DNA of 64,000 nt. It comes from Undibacterium sp. (GTDB lineage: Bacteria > Pseudomonadota > Gammaproteobacteria > Burkholderiales > Burkholderiaceae_D). The DNA lies in contig JAUSNO010000038.1 in the NCBI GenBank assembly GCA_030645915.1, positions 124,001-188,000 of the forward strand. The letters run 5' to 3'. How positions within the stretch are numbered: position 1 is the first letter of the stretch; each line of letters opens with the position of its first letter. Below the pieces are notes generated by a model. That model did no database searches. It was given only the letters and a program-made list of their open reading frames with translations, and had not been told where the DNA came from. The position numbers were made by a program, and so were the translations under genes. This document shows, in pieces, positions 20,625 to 32,800 of the stretch.

Positions 20625-21044
20625 TCAATAGCGTGCGCCTTCAGGCCTGGCCTGCACCGCATAACTCTCTATGCTGTAACGGATGCTGCGCCCCGCTTCT
20701 TCGTGACGTATCAGGCGGAACCCCGGCTCAATTTCCGGACGGTTGACGATGAAAGCCATCACCAGCGACTCCACCCCCTGGCTGGAATCAAACGCGGTCA
20801 GGCGGATGTAATAGTTAGAAAATGTCTGGCGGCAGCTGGCCAGTTCCTGCATGATGCCGGCAGGGTCGTGCAGGTCGAACATCGGTGGCCCGAACATCTC
20901 CCAGTAGGTATTGCGCGGATGCGGATCATCGGTATATTCGACCGCCAGCGCCCAGCCCTTGCCCAGGCAATAGGCGATCTGTTTGCTGATCTGTTCGTCG
21001 GTAAGATCGGGTAAAAATGAAAATGTGCCTTGAGTAACTCGCAT
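20625..21044 (-). CDS. cbbS: RuBisCO small subunit
   Basis: MRVTQGTFSFLPDLTDEQISKQIAYCLGKGWALAVEYTDDPHPRNTYWEMFGPPMFDLHDPAGIMQEL. Confidence 0.97.
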   Translation of the reverse strand: MRVTQGTFSFLPDLTDEQISKQIAYCLGKGWALAVEYTDDPHPRNTYWEMFGPPMFDLHDPAGIMQELASCRQTFSNYYIRLTAFDSSQGVESLVMAFIVNRPEIEPGFRLIRHEEAGRSIRYSIESYAVQARPEGARY

Positions 21045-21086
21045 GATATTCCTCTTGAATTCTTTAATTGAACGGGATAGCTGGCT

Positions 21087-22643
<1,557 letters not shown>

Positions 22644-22680
22644 CATCAGCTTTATCTTATGGATAACCGGATAACCATTT

Positions 22681-23592
22681 ATGCGACGCTATACCCTGCG
22701 CCAGCTTGACACCTTCCTTGAAGTCGCCCGCGACCTGTCTATCTCACAGGCGGCTGAAAAATTGCACGTCACCCAACCAGCCGTGTCGATGCAAATGCGC
22801 CAACTGGAAGACGCCGTGGGCATGCCGCTGTATGAGCAAATGGGACGTAAAATTCAGCTGACGGATGCCGGCGAAGATTTCAGGCAATACGCCATTGCGG
22901 CGATCGCCCAGCTAAAACAACTTGACGATGCGATGGCACAACGCCGTGGATTAAAGAAGGGGCGTGTCGAACTGGCCATTGTCAGCACGGCAAAGTATTT
23001 TGTCCCGATGTTGCTGGTGCTGTTCCGCAAGAGGTTTCCCGACATTGAGGTAGTACTGCACATCCACAATCGCGAAAGCATCGTTAAATTACTCACACGC
23101 AATGAGATTGATCTGATCATCATGGGCCGCACGCCAGGCAATATTGATTGTGCCGCCACGGCATTTGCGACCAATCCGATGGGTGTCATCAGCGCCCCCG
23201 AGCATCCCTTGTCACGCAGGCGTCATGCCCCGTTGTCGATCTTGAATGATCAGGAGTTTGTCGTCAGGGAAAGTGGTTCTGGCACCCGTCAGGCGATGGA
23301 ACGTTTATTTCTTGAGCACGACATCAAGTCAAAAATCGTGATGGAAATGCCCAGTAACGAAACCATCAAACAGGCTGTCATGGCAGGTATGGGTCTCAGC
23401 TTTTTATCGCTGCGCACCATCAGGCATGAACTGGCAGCCGGCCATCTGGTGCTATTGGATATTGAAGGCTTACCGCTGATACGGCACTGGTATGTGACAC
23501 ATTTAAGCTCGAAACGGCTGTCGCCGGCGACCAGCGTGCTGAAGACATTTCTGATTGAAGAAGCAGGCCCCCTGATTAATCTTTGGGCATAA
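22681..23592 (+). CDS. cbbR: LysR-family regulator CbbR
   Basis: MRRYTLRQLDTFLEVARDLSISQAAEKLHVTQPAVSMQMRQLEDAVGMPLYEQMGRKIQLT; divergent from cbbL. Confidence 0.95.
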   Translation: MRRYTLRQLDTFLEVARDLSISQAAEKLHVTQPAVSMQMRQLEDAVGMPLYEQMGRKIQLTDAGEDFRQYAIAAIAQLKQLDDAMAQRRGLKKGRVELAIVSTAKYFVPMLLVLFRKRFPDIEVVLHIHNRESIVKLLTRNEIDLIIMGRTPGNIDCAATAFATNPMGVISAPEHPLSRRRHAPLSILNDQEFVVRESGSGTRQAMERLFLEHDIKSKIVMEMPSNETIKQAVMAGMGLSFLSLRTIRHELAAGHLVLLDIEGLPLIRHWYVTHLSSKRLSPATSVLKTFLIEEAGPLINLWA

Positions 23593-23639
23593 ACATACAT
23601 CCCAATGGAAATAGAGCCTGGCTACATTAAAGAGCTATA

Positions 23640-24932
23640 TTAAAGAGTTGGCACAAATATGACTAAGGCATGCAGAATAATGCCGATCAAGCCACCGACC
23701 ACGGTACCGTTAATGCGGATGTATTGCAAATCGCTGCCGACGCTCAGTTCCAGTTCACGGACCAATTCCACGTCATCCCATTGTTTTACGGTATTGGCAA
23801 TATGATGGGCGATGGTGTCGCGCAAATCGATCGCCAAACCGCGCGCGGCATCGGCCATGTGATCGTTAATTGAATCCCGCAGTGCCTGGTTATCAACCAG
23901 CCACTGCCCCATGTGGCGCGCACCGTCGGCAATTTTTTCGCGTAACGACGAATCACTTTTGGCGAGGTCGTCACGCAGCCAGGTCTTAAGTTGCGCCCAC
24001 AGACCATCGATATAATGTGCTGCCACTGGTGACGCAAGCAATTGATTCTTCCAGCCATTAATTTTTTGATGAAACTCCGGATCATTTTTCATGCGTTCAA
24101 GGAATTCTTCGACTACCTCATCGAACTGCTTGCGACGAGGATGATGTGGATCATCACCAATATCATGCAACCAGCGATTGATACTCGCCACTAGGGAACT
24201 GGCAATTTTCAGGCTAAATTCATCCGTATTGGCAACCATTCCCAGCATTTGCAACAGGCTAGGATATTCGCGCCCCGATACTTCAAGAATCATGCTGGCC
24301 AAGGTTTTTTGCGTATCCGGATCATCTAACGCTGTCGCCAGTTTTCTGAGCGCTTCGTTCAGGAGCATTTGATGCCGGTCATTTTCGGTGAGGATGCTTA
24401 AAAAGCTCCCTACCGTTTTACCCAAATCGATTTTTTGCAAATTTTGCTGAACAGCATTGCGCAATGCTGCTTGCACTCTCGTATCGTCAATAAAATCAAG
24501 CCCATTGGCCAGCATCGCCAGGATCTTGTCAGCAAAAATATCGGAATGACTTCGTACGCTGAGCCAACTCGCCATTTTTTGGGCTGGATCAAAAGTGCGA
24601 ATTTTTTCAACCAGAGTATCAGTAGCCAAAAATTTATCCCTTACGAATACCGCCAGATTGTCGGCAATGCGCACTTTGTTTTGCGGGATGATGGCGGTAT
24701 GCGGAATCGGTAGCCCCAATGGATGTCGGAATAAGGCCACCACGGCAAACCAGTCGGCCAGCGCGCCTATCATGGCGGCCTCGGCAAATGCAGCCACCCA
24801 TCCCCACATGCCCAAGCCTTTTTGCATGCGAGCGAAGATAAATAGCCCGGTGACAAAAACCAGCAGCACCGTGGCAAAGCGCTTCATGTTGTTGAGCTGT
24901 AGTGACTTGTCGATCGAGTTCATTGGTTTCAT
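23640..24932 (-). CDS. DUF445 family membrane protein (YjiN-like)
   Basis: AAFAEAAMIGALADWFAVVALFRHPLGLPIPHTAIIPQNKVRIADNLAVFVRDKFL; C-terminal INGTVVGGLIGIILHAL. Confidence 0.88.
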   Translation of the reverse strand: MKPMNSIDKSLQLNNMKRFATVLLVFVTGLFIFARMQKGLGMWGWVAAFAEAAMIGALADWFAVVALFRHPLGLPIPHTAIIPQNKVRIADNLAVFVRDKFLATDTLVEKIRTFDPAQKMASWLSVRSHSDIFADKILAMLANGLDFIDDTRVQAALRNAVQQNLQKIDLGKTVGSFLSILTENDRHQMLLNEALRKLATALDDPDTQKTLASMILEVSGREYPSLLQMLGMVANTDEFSLKIASSLVASINRWLHDIGDDPHHPRRKQFDEVVEEFLERMKNDPEFHQKINGWKNQLLASPVAAHYIDGLWAQLKTWLRDDLAKSDSSLREKIADGARHMGQWLVDNQALRDSINDHMADAARGLAIDLRDTIAHHIANTVKQWDDVELVRELELSVGSDLQYIRINGTVVGGLIGIILHALVIFVPTL

Positions 24933-25037
24933 TGTTAATGCATTTCTATTTCTGTTGGATAGCTCAATATTTTACGTGCGCGTGATCTTTGAGTCCAATG
25001 GTGTGGGTTTAACTTAAGTACATCAGACTCAAGATCT

Positions 25038-25568
25038 TTAGACTGAACGGATTATTCTGCACGGATTACCGGCAGCAACCACATCAGCGGGAATATCATT
25101 GGTGACAATGCTGCCAGCACCGATGACTGTCCGCGCACCTATCGTTACGCCCGGCATCACCACGGCATGTCCGCCTATCCAGCAATCGTCGCCGATAGTT
25201 ATCGGCCCCATCATCTGCAGGCCAGTTGCCCTATCCATGGCATTAACAGGGTGTGTCGTGGTGTAAAGATGTACGCCGGGGCCAAAAAGCACGCGTGCGC
25301 CTATGCGTATTTCATCGGCATCGAGCATGACGCAATGATGATTGGCAAAAAAACCTTCTCCCAGAAAAATATTGTGGCCGTAATCGCAGAAAAAATCCGG
25401 CTCAATAAACGCGGATGAAACGCTGCCAAATAACTGCTGATAAAGAGGCATGCGCTGTTTAAGCTGCTGCACCGGAATGCCGTTAATTTGTACGCACAAC
25501 TGCTTTGCGCGTTTTCGCGCCGCTAAATTTTGCGAATCAAGGGGCTGAAAAGTCTTCAGTGCCTTCAA
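25038..25568 (-). CDS. Sugar O-acetyltransferase (maltose/galactoside acetyltransferase-like, left-handed beta-helix)
   Basis: PDFFCDYGHNIFLGEGFFANHHCVMLDADEIRIGARVLFGPGVHLYT...IGDDCWIGGHAVVMPGVTIGARTVIGAGSIVTNDIPADVVAAGNPCRII. Confidence 0.9.
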   Translation of the reverse strand: MKALKTFQPLDSQNLAARKRAKQLCVQINGIPVQQLKQRMPLYQQLFGSVSSAFIEPDFFCDYGHNIFLGEGFFANHHCVMLDADEIRIGARVLFGPGVHLYTTTHPVNAMDRATGLQMMGPITIGDDCWIGGHAVVMPGVTIGARTVIGAGSIVTNDIPADVVAAGNPCRIIRSV

Positions 25569-25707
25569 TGTATTCTCACTTTACTATTCTAAAAACGAAT
25601 GAAAAAAATAGGATATAGACTAAAATGCTATTCCTTAGGGCGACATCTTTGCCACATGATGCTCTTATGCCATACACCCGCCAATATTACTTTTTTTAAA
25701 ACACACC

Positions 25708-26961
25708 ATGTCATTTTCATCATTGGGGCTCTCCCCTGCTCTTGTACATGCGGTACGTGAACACGCTTACACTGACCCAAGCGCAGTGCAAAGCAGCGCT
25801 ATTCCGGCAATTTTAGCTGGACGAGATGCGCTTGTCTCGGCGCAGACTGGCTCAGGTAAAACGGCGGCATTTTGCCTTCCATTGCTACAGCTTTTGCACA
25901 GCAAACCGCGGCTATCGGCGCGTACAGTGCAAACGCTCATTTTAGTTCCAACCCGCGAACTGGCGGCACAGGTCGGCGAAACATTGCGAAAGCTGGCACA
26001 ACATTTACCACAGCCGACCAAATTGGCCGTGATATTCGGCGGCGTTTCCATTAATCCGCAGATGTTGCATTTACGTGGCGGCGCCGACATCGTGATCAGC
26101 ACGCCGGGCCGTCTGCTTGATTTGCTTGAGCAAAATGCCCTGAGCCTGTCCAATGTTTGTAGCCTGGTACTGGATGAAGCGGACCGTTTGCTTGATTTGG
26201 GGTTTTCCGACGAACTCACACGCATCATTGCGCTATTGCCGGAACAAAGGCAAACGCTATTTTTTTCGGCGACGATTCCTGCGCAAGTGGAAGTATTGGC
26301 ACAAAACATGCTGCGCGATCCGCTTAGAATCGCGATAGATACGATAGCAACACATGCTCCGGACATTACGCAGCGCGCTATTGTCGTCGATGTCAAGCAG
26401 CGCACCCAATTGTTGCGCCACTTGATCGACACGCAAAAATGGTCGCGCGTCCTGGTCTTTGTTGCCACCAAATATGCTGCCGAGCTGGTAGCGGTAAAGC
26501 TACGGCGAGCCGGAATCAACGCAGAGCCATTTCACGGCGAACTCAGTCAGGGCAAACGTAGTCAGGTATTGATGGATTTCAAAGCGTCAAGGGTCAAGGT
26601 TGTCGTCGCCACCGATGTTGCTGCACGTGGCATCGACATCAGCAACCTGCCAGTGGTCGTGAATTACGATTTACCGCGTTCCAGCGATGACTATACGCAT
26701 CGTATCGGTCGTACCGGACGCGCTGGCGAAGCTGGCCTGGCGATTAGTTTCGTTTGTGCGGACAGTGCCAATGAAAACCATTTCCGACTGATAGAGCAGC
26801 GTCATCAACAAAAAATCATGCGCGAAAAAATCGCTGGATTTGAGCCAACGGATATCCCGGTGAATGCCGTCGCTGTCGACACTGACACCAACGGTGGCAT
26901 CAAAGGCAAGCGCCCGAACAAGAAAGATAAGCTACGTGCTCTGGCGAATAATTCTGACTGA
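25708..26961 (+). CDS. DEAD-box ATP-dependent RNA helicase (RhlE-like)
   Basis: AQTGSGKTAAFCLPLL, PTRELAAQV, VLDEADRLLDLGF, FFSATIP, TDVAARGIDI, HRIGRTGRAG. Confidence 0.95.
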   Translation: MSFSSLGLSPALVHAVREHAYTDPSAVQSSAIPAILAGRDALVSAQTGSGKTAAFCLPLLQLLHSKPRLSARTVQTLILVPTRELAAQVGETLRKLAQHLPQPTKLAVIFGGVSINPQMLHLRGGADIVISTPGRLLDLLEQNALSLSNVCSLVLDEADRLLDLGFSDELTRIIALLPEQRQTLFFSATIPAQVEVLAQNMLRDPLRIAIDTIATHAPDITQRAIVVDVKQRTQLLRHLIDTQKWSRVLVFVATKYAAELVAVKLRRAGINAEPFHGELSQGKRSQVLMDFKASRVKVVVATDVAARGIDISNLPVVVNYDLPRSSDDYTHRIGRTGRAGEAGLAISFVCADSANENHFRLIEQRHQQKIMREKIAGFEPTDIPVNAVAVDTDTNGGIKGKRPNKKDKLRALANNSD

Positions 26962-27106
26962 TCATGAAATTGATCATGTGAATCATGTCCAGAGACACTG
27001 ATAGTCCTGTAGAAATTGCTGTCATTGAGCAGGTAAAGAGATATAGTTCTGAGCAATTTTGAAAATGCGTTTCGCACTATGTTCTATTTATATCAAGAGA
27101 CTCCTT

Positions 27107-28186
27107 ATGGCCAATATGAAAAGTGATTTAACTCGCACCACCTTAGCGATCATCTGCATACTATTGCTCATTGGCGGATCATTATGGGTTTTGCGTCCTT
27201 TCCTGGCCGCGACTGTCTGGGCGACCATGATCGTGGTATCCACTTGGCCGCTGTTGCGATCCCTGGAAAAACGGTTGGGCGGGCGACGTAGCTTGGCGGT
27301 TGTTTGCATGACTCTCGGTATGGTATTACTTCTGGTGGTACCGCTTTGGATGGCGATCGACACGATTGCCAATCATGCTGAAGACATCACTAATTTAGCA
27401 AAAAAATTTGTGAAATCCGGATTGCCACAACCGCCTGATTGGGTAGCTGGCTTACCGTTTATCGGCGATAAATTTTCTGCATTCTGGACGCAGGTGGCGG
27501 ATGCAGGACCACAAGGTCTTGTTACCAAGGCTCAGCCTTATGCCGCACAGGCAGGCACTTGGGTTCTATCCCAGGTGGGAAGCCTGGGGGGGCTGCTTTT
27601 TCAATTTTTTCTTATTATCGGTTTGTCGGCCATTCTTTATACCAATGGTGAAAGTGCGGCCACCAGTGTTCGCCGTTTCGGTCGCCGCCTGGCGGGTGAG
27701 AATGGGGAGAACTCGATAATCCTGGCTGGTGGTGCAATCCGCGGAGTTGCCTTAGGCGTCGGCGTGACTGCCATCGTTCAAACGGTGCTTGGTGGTATTG
27801 GCCTGGCGATTGCAGGTGTGCCGTTTGCGTCGTTGCTATCGGCATTAATGCTCATGCTTTGTATTGCGCAAATAGGGCCATCACTCGTCTTGTTTCCCGC
27901 TGTTGCCTGGATGTTCTGGATGGGAGACACGGGCTGGGCGATTTTTCTTTTGGTATGGAGCATCATCGTTACCACACTGGATAATTTTTTACGTCCTATG
28001 CTCATTAGAAAAGGCGCAGATTTGCCCTTACTATTGATTTTTTCAGGTGTCATTGGCGGCATGCTGGCTTTTGGTCTGGTCGGCATTTTTATCGGGCCGG
28101 TAGTGCTGGCCGTGACCTATACTTTGTTTGAAGCTTGGACTGAAGAAATTTTAGGCAACAAGCCTTATCCTGATCTACCTGATTAA
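27107..28186 (+). CDS. AI-2E family transporter (YdiK-like; start taken as MANMKSD)
   Basis: Multi-TM; PFLAATVWATMIVVSTWPLLRSLEKRLGGRRSLAV...DNFLRPMLIRKGADLPLLLIFSGVIGGMLAFGLVGIFIGPVVLAVTYTL. Confidence 0.9.
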   Translation: MANMKSDLTRTTLAIICILLLIGGSLWVLRPFLAATVWATMIVVSTWPLLRSLEKRLGGRRSLAVVCMTLGMVLLLVVPLWMAIDTIANHAEDITNLAKKFVKSGLPQPPDWVAGLPFIGDKFSAFWTQVADAGPQGLVTKAQPYAAQAGTWVLSQVGSLGGLLFQFFLIIGLSAILYTNGESAATSVRRFGRRLAGENGENSIILAGGAIRGVALGVGVTAIVQTVLGGIGLAIAGVPFASLLSALMLMLCIAQIGPSLVLFPAVAWMFWMGDTGWAIFLLVWSIIVTTLDNFLRPMLIRKGADLPLLLIFSGVIGGMLAFGLVGIFIGPVVLAVTYTLFEAWTEEILGNKPYPDLPD

Positions 28187-28217
28187 CACCAGCGTTAATG
28201 TCAATTTTCCTTTAATC

Positions 28218-29582
28218 TCAAAGCACGCGGTAAGCCAAGCGATCCATCATGGTTCTGCTTAAACGGCCAAGTAATTTACGTACTTCGTGCGGATAATCGG
28301 CTAGTTTTTGCAGCGCCGTGTAATGCGTTATCTGGGTAGTGACCCGATAGATACTAGCCAATTCCGCCTGTTTCTTCTGCGCCAGTTCTTGCCCTGGATC
28401 GCTAATGAGCAAGGCATTTTCCAGATCGAGACGAAACGCCCTGGGATTAAGATTATTTCCGGTCATGAGGCAATATTGCTGATCTATCCACAAGCCCTTA
28501 AGATGATAGGTATTGTCGCCGTCGTGCCACAAATGCAAATTGAGTTGGCGACGAGCCATGGCACCTTGATGCATCTTGGCAAATCGACGCAGCTTGGTTT
28601 CGTACAGATAAGGTAGTGCCGAGATGATCTTGAAAGGCTGATCTGGCGGGATATAAAAATCATTGGCAGTTTTATCACCAACGATGATATCTATTTTTAC
28701 GCCTCGTTTTAAGGCACGATTAATTTCCCGCGTAACAGCCAACGGAAAATTAAAATATGGCGTACAGATCGTAATCTGCTGCAGGCTTACCGATAACAGC
28801 TGACAGATAATACGATTGAGAGGGTTATTCTTACCGACGCCAACCAAGGGCATTACCGTCAGACCTGGCGCCTTATTATTTTTTCCCAAACTGGCCTGCT
28901 GTACGGTGGGTACATCATATCTGGCCAATTTAAGTTGCTCCCTAAAACTACGAATTTCACGCCGTATGCTGCGGGTCTTGGGAATTTCTGGCAGATCTAA
29001 CCTATGTACAGCCGCTGCATTCAACATATGCTTGCTGAAAAATTGCACCATGCAATCTGCAAGCGCCTTATTTTCTAATAATAAATAGCGATCGTGTCTG
29101 TATTTATCTTGTTTATGCAAGTACACATTATTGAGACTAGCGCCACTGTAGATCACGCTATCGTCAAAGACAAAACCCTTCAGATGCAGAACACCGAAAA
29201 GTTCACGTGTTTGCACTGGCACACCATAGATCGGAACAATGCTGGAATTCGCCTTGGCTTGCTCTTGATACCAGGCGGCATTGCCACCATGCTTGCCAGC
29301 GCCGATCAAGCCACGCTGTGCCCTATGCCAATCAACCAGCACTCTGATATCCAACTCTGGTCGTGCTGTTTTTGCGACATGCAATGCATCCAGAATTTCC
29401 GCACCTGCCTCGTCCTGTTGCAAATAAAGACTACATAGGTAAATACGATTTTTGGCATGGGCAATTTGTGCCAACATTTCTGTACGAAATTCGGCGGCAC
29501 TATGCAATAAATGAACCGCATCCGCATGAAGCGGAAAGCCGGGCAACTGAGCCAACGATAAACCAGATGAGAGAAGAGTCAT
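28218..29582 (-). CDS. pssA: CDP-diacylglycerol-serine O-phosphatidyltransferase (phospholipase D superfamily)
   Basis: HLKGFVFDDSVIYSGASLNNVYLHKQDKYRHDRY and HLKGLWIDQQYCLMTGNNLNPRAFRLDLENAL, two HxK motifs. Confidence 0.85.
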   Translation of the reverse strand: MTLLSSGLSLAQLPGFPLHADAVHLLHSAAEFRTEMLAQIAHAKNRIYLCSLYLQQDEAGAEILDALHVAKTARPELDIRVLVDWHRAQRGLIGAGKHGGNAAWYQEQAKANSSIVPIYGVPVQTRELFGVLHLKGFVFDDSVIYSGASLNNVYLHKQDKYRHDRYLLLENKALADCMVQFFSKHMLNAAAVHRLDLPEIPKTRSIRREIRSFREQLKLARYDVPTVQQASLGKNNKAPGLTVMPLVGVGKNNPLNRIICQLLSVSLQQITICTPYFNFPLAVTREINRALKRGVKIDIIVGDKTANDFYIPPDQPFKIISALPYLYETKLRRFAKMHQGAMARRQLNLHLWHDGDNTYHLKGLWIDQQYCLMTGNNLNPRAFRLDLENALLISDPGQELAQKKQAELASIYRVTTQITHYTALQKLADYPHEVRKLLGRLSRTMMDRLAYRVL

Positions 29583-29868
29583 GAAAATTCAAATCAAGCT
29601 GATTAATAATATAACAATGGTAGCATTTGTCAGGCTAACGGCGACATATCACATCCATAAAGTCATAATGTGCCTCTACGAACAGTAGTATTTTAAAAAT
29701 GAGTAATGTTCACTTTTAAAATTTCCAAGCTCCACATGCGCTTCACAATTATTGGGGCGACATGATTTGTTTGTAAAATTGCATTCGTACATCGTGAATT
29801 GAACACTATATTCCGCACTGCCCTCCCTCACATATAAGACTTAAAAGTGCTGATCAGCCCACGTTTGA

Positions 29869-32800
29869 GTGACTTATAATGCAGCATCCATTTCGGTCAT
29901 TTATTTCCGCAGCTCACTTTCCATGCCCCCATCTAGTATCTCGTTCAGTTTAGAAAACTTAGTGGCACACCGATCCCCCGATATCTTATATGGCGCGCAT
30001 AGGCCTGATTTGATACGGGAAGAAATACTGGCCGATTTACTTGAAGCCACCGCGAGTCGCTGTCCAGAGCAGCCGGCGCTCATTTTCAATGATCGCATCA
30101 TCAATTATCAAGAACTCAATGCAAGTGCGGATAAGCTTGCATCCCGGTTGATTCACTCGGGTGTCAGACCCGGACATATTCTTGGGCTCTGGCTGCCAAG
30201 AGGCATTGATCTGTTGATCATGCAGGCAGCGATCGCCAAGACAGGAGCCGCCTGGTTACCCTTCGATGCAGATACGCCAGCGGAGCGGATTGCGGTATGT
30301 TTGATGGATGCCAATGCGTTTGGCCTGCTTAGTTGTGATGCGTTTGCATCTGTATTGCATGCGATAAATTGCCAAGTCTGGACCGCTGAGGACATTCTCA
30401 AAGACTCGGCATTGCCTTTGATGCGACGAAACAAGGTTTCTTCTTTAGATCCGGCTTACGTTATTTATACGTCGGGCTCTACCGGAAAACCCAAAGGCAT
30501 TGCCATCAACCAGGGTAGCATCTGTCACTTTTTACGCAGTGAAAATAGTATTTTGGGAATACAGGAATCAGATCGTGTATATCAAGGATTTTCAGTTGCC
30601 TTTGATATGTCGTTTGAGGAAATCTGGATCAGTTATTTGGTAGGTGCCACACTATGGATAGCGCCAAAAGAGATCGCCATTGACCCTGATGCATTACCAC
30701 AAGCGCTGGCACAGAATCAGGTGACAGTCTTGCATGCGGTACCGACGTTGCTGGCCTTATTCAACGAAGAAGTGCCTTCGCTGCGCATCATCAATCTTGG
30801 CGGAGAAATGTGCCCGGAATCATTGGTGGCACGCTGGCGCATACCTGGTCGGCAGCTCTTTAATACCTACGGGCCGACCGAGGCAACCGTGTCTGCCAGT
30901 CTTGCCGAATTGCAGTTGAACGAACCGGTGACGATAGGCCGCCCTTTGCCAAATTATGGATTGTTGGTGATAGACCCTGCCGTAGAAAATGGTTTGGTCT
31001 TGCTGCCACGTGGCGCAGTCGGTGAGCTATGCATTACCGGGCCTGGTGTGGCGGAGGGATATCTTGGCCGTCCAGATCTGACCGCAGAAAAATTTCTCGA
31101 CAACCCGTGGGCAAGCGGCGACAGAGACCAGCATTTGTACCGGACTGGTGATTTGGCATGTATTGCTGCAGATGGCAGCGTGCAATGCCTTGGGCGTGCG
31201 GATGATCAGGTGAAAATTCGTGGATTCAGAGTGGAGTTAGGTGAGATTGAAAGTGTTTTAGCGAAGCAAGCAGGTGTAGGCACGGTGGCAGTATTGCTGC
31301 GTCAGGAAGAAGGAATTGATCACCTCATCGCATTTATCGTGCCTGAGACGGCGGTTGAAACCAGTACTGGCTTTATTGCCGATATGAGCTTATCAAGCAC
31401 CACCCTGCGCGCTGCACTTGCGACTGTACTACCGCAGTACATGGTGCCGGCTCGCTATGAGTATCTGATAGAAATGCCGCGTCTGACCTCAGGAAAAATA
31501 GATCGTAAGGAACTCAAGAATAGAAAACTGACGGTCATTGCCGCGATGTCCGGCTCTGATACTGCAACGAATCCGGCAGAAGAAGTCTTGTTCTCTGCAT
31601 TGAAAAAACTATTTCCCGGACACGCTATACGAAGAGAGCTGGATTTTTTTTCCGATCTTGGCGGCCACTCATTATTGGCAGCACGTCTGGTGTCAGCATT
31701 GCGTGCTGATGCGCGATTTGCGTATTTTAAAATCAGCGATATTTATCAACACAGACATATCGGTCAAATTGCTTTTGTATTGGCGCAAACGCAAAGTATT
31801 GACGCTACCAATACACAGACACAAGAACCGGCGTGGACTCAGCCATCCTGGGGGAAACGCTGGATCTGTGGCGCCGCCCAAGCTATCGCCATTCCCTGGC
31901 TGGTGGGGATACGCATGATGCAATGGCTGGCGCCTTTTTTTGCTTATCATTTTTTAACCGGCGAGGCTGACGATTCGATTGCCAGAGCCATTTTTCTATC
32001 GGTAGTCGCATTTTTGTTGCTCACCTTAATGGAGTTCGTTATCGCCATTATTGGAAAATGGCTTATTGCAGGCAGATTAAAGGCCGGACGTTATCCCTTA
32101 TGGGGATTTACTTATTACCGCTGGTGGCTGGCAGACAGGCTGGTGGAATCTGCACCTGTGTATATGCTGAGTGGCTCTTCCCTGTATGTATGGTGGCTCA
32201 GAGCCTTAGGGGCAAAAATTGGTAAGGACGTCAATATTGGATCGATCACTTTGCGCGTGCCAGATTTGCTGCACATCGGGGACAACGTCAGCGTCGGCAA
32301 TGCCTGCAATTTTGAAAACGCCAGAATTGAACGCGGTGAATTGAGGCTAGGAAAAATTGAACTAGGTAACGAGTCCTGTGTGGGCTCTTATGCCATCTTG
32401 GAAGGCGGCGTCTCGATTGGCGATTTTGCTCATCTGGAAGGACAATCGGCGTTGAGCGAAGGTCAAACCATTCCGGCAGAAAGAATCTGGCGCGGCTCAC
32501 CTGCGCGTGACATCGGCGCCTTTAATACCAATTTGAATCCGCCTCGCCCTGTCGCATCGACCTTGCGCCTATGTGGCGAGGCCGTGTTTTTTATTTTTGG
32601 CAGTTTGCTGATTACGGCACTTTTCTTCTTACCCGTTTTTCCAAGTTTCATCACGATAGACCTGATCGACAACATCGATTTATTTCCCTGGTTACAGGGT
32701 AATTCTGTGCCATTTCAATTAGCCAAATATTTTCTGCTGGCATTCCCGGCAACGACGGTATTGATCGCTCTGACAGCACTACTCTCTGCAGGGATACGCT

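Noticed and set aside
20105-20746. Long plus-strand ORF opposite cbbX with VSG repeats, and minus-strand ORF 20213-20602 with HARHPR repeats
   Set aside because: Both are alternative-frame readings of the cbbX 9-bp minisatellite; cbbX itself has clear AAA+ homology
23620-23650. Short direct repeat attaaagag x2 between cbbR and the DUF445 gene
   Set aside because: Only 9 bp, two copies, AT-rich intergenic; no evidence of function
25767-26519. 250-aa minus-strand ORF opposite the DEAD-box helicase
   Set aside because: Antisense shadow; Ser/Arg-rich typical of a reversed GC-rich coding frame
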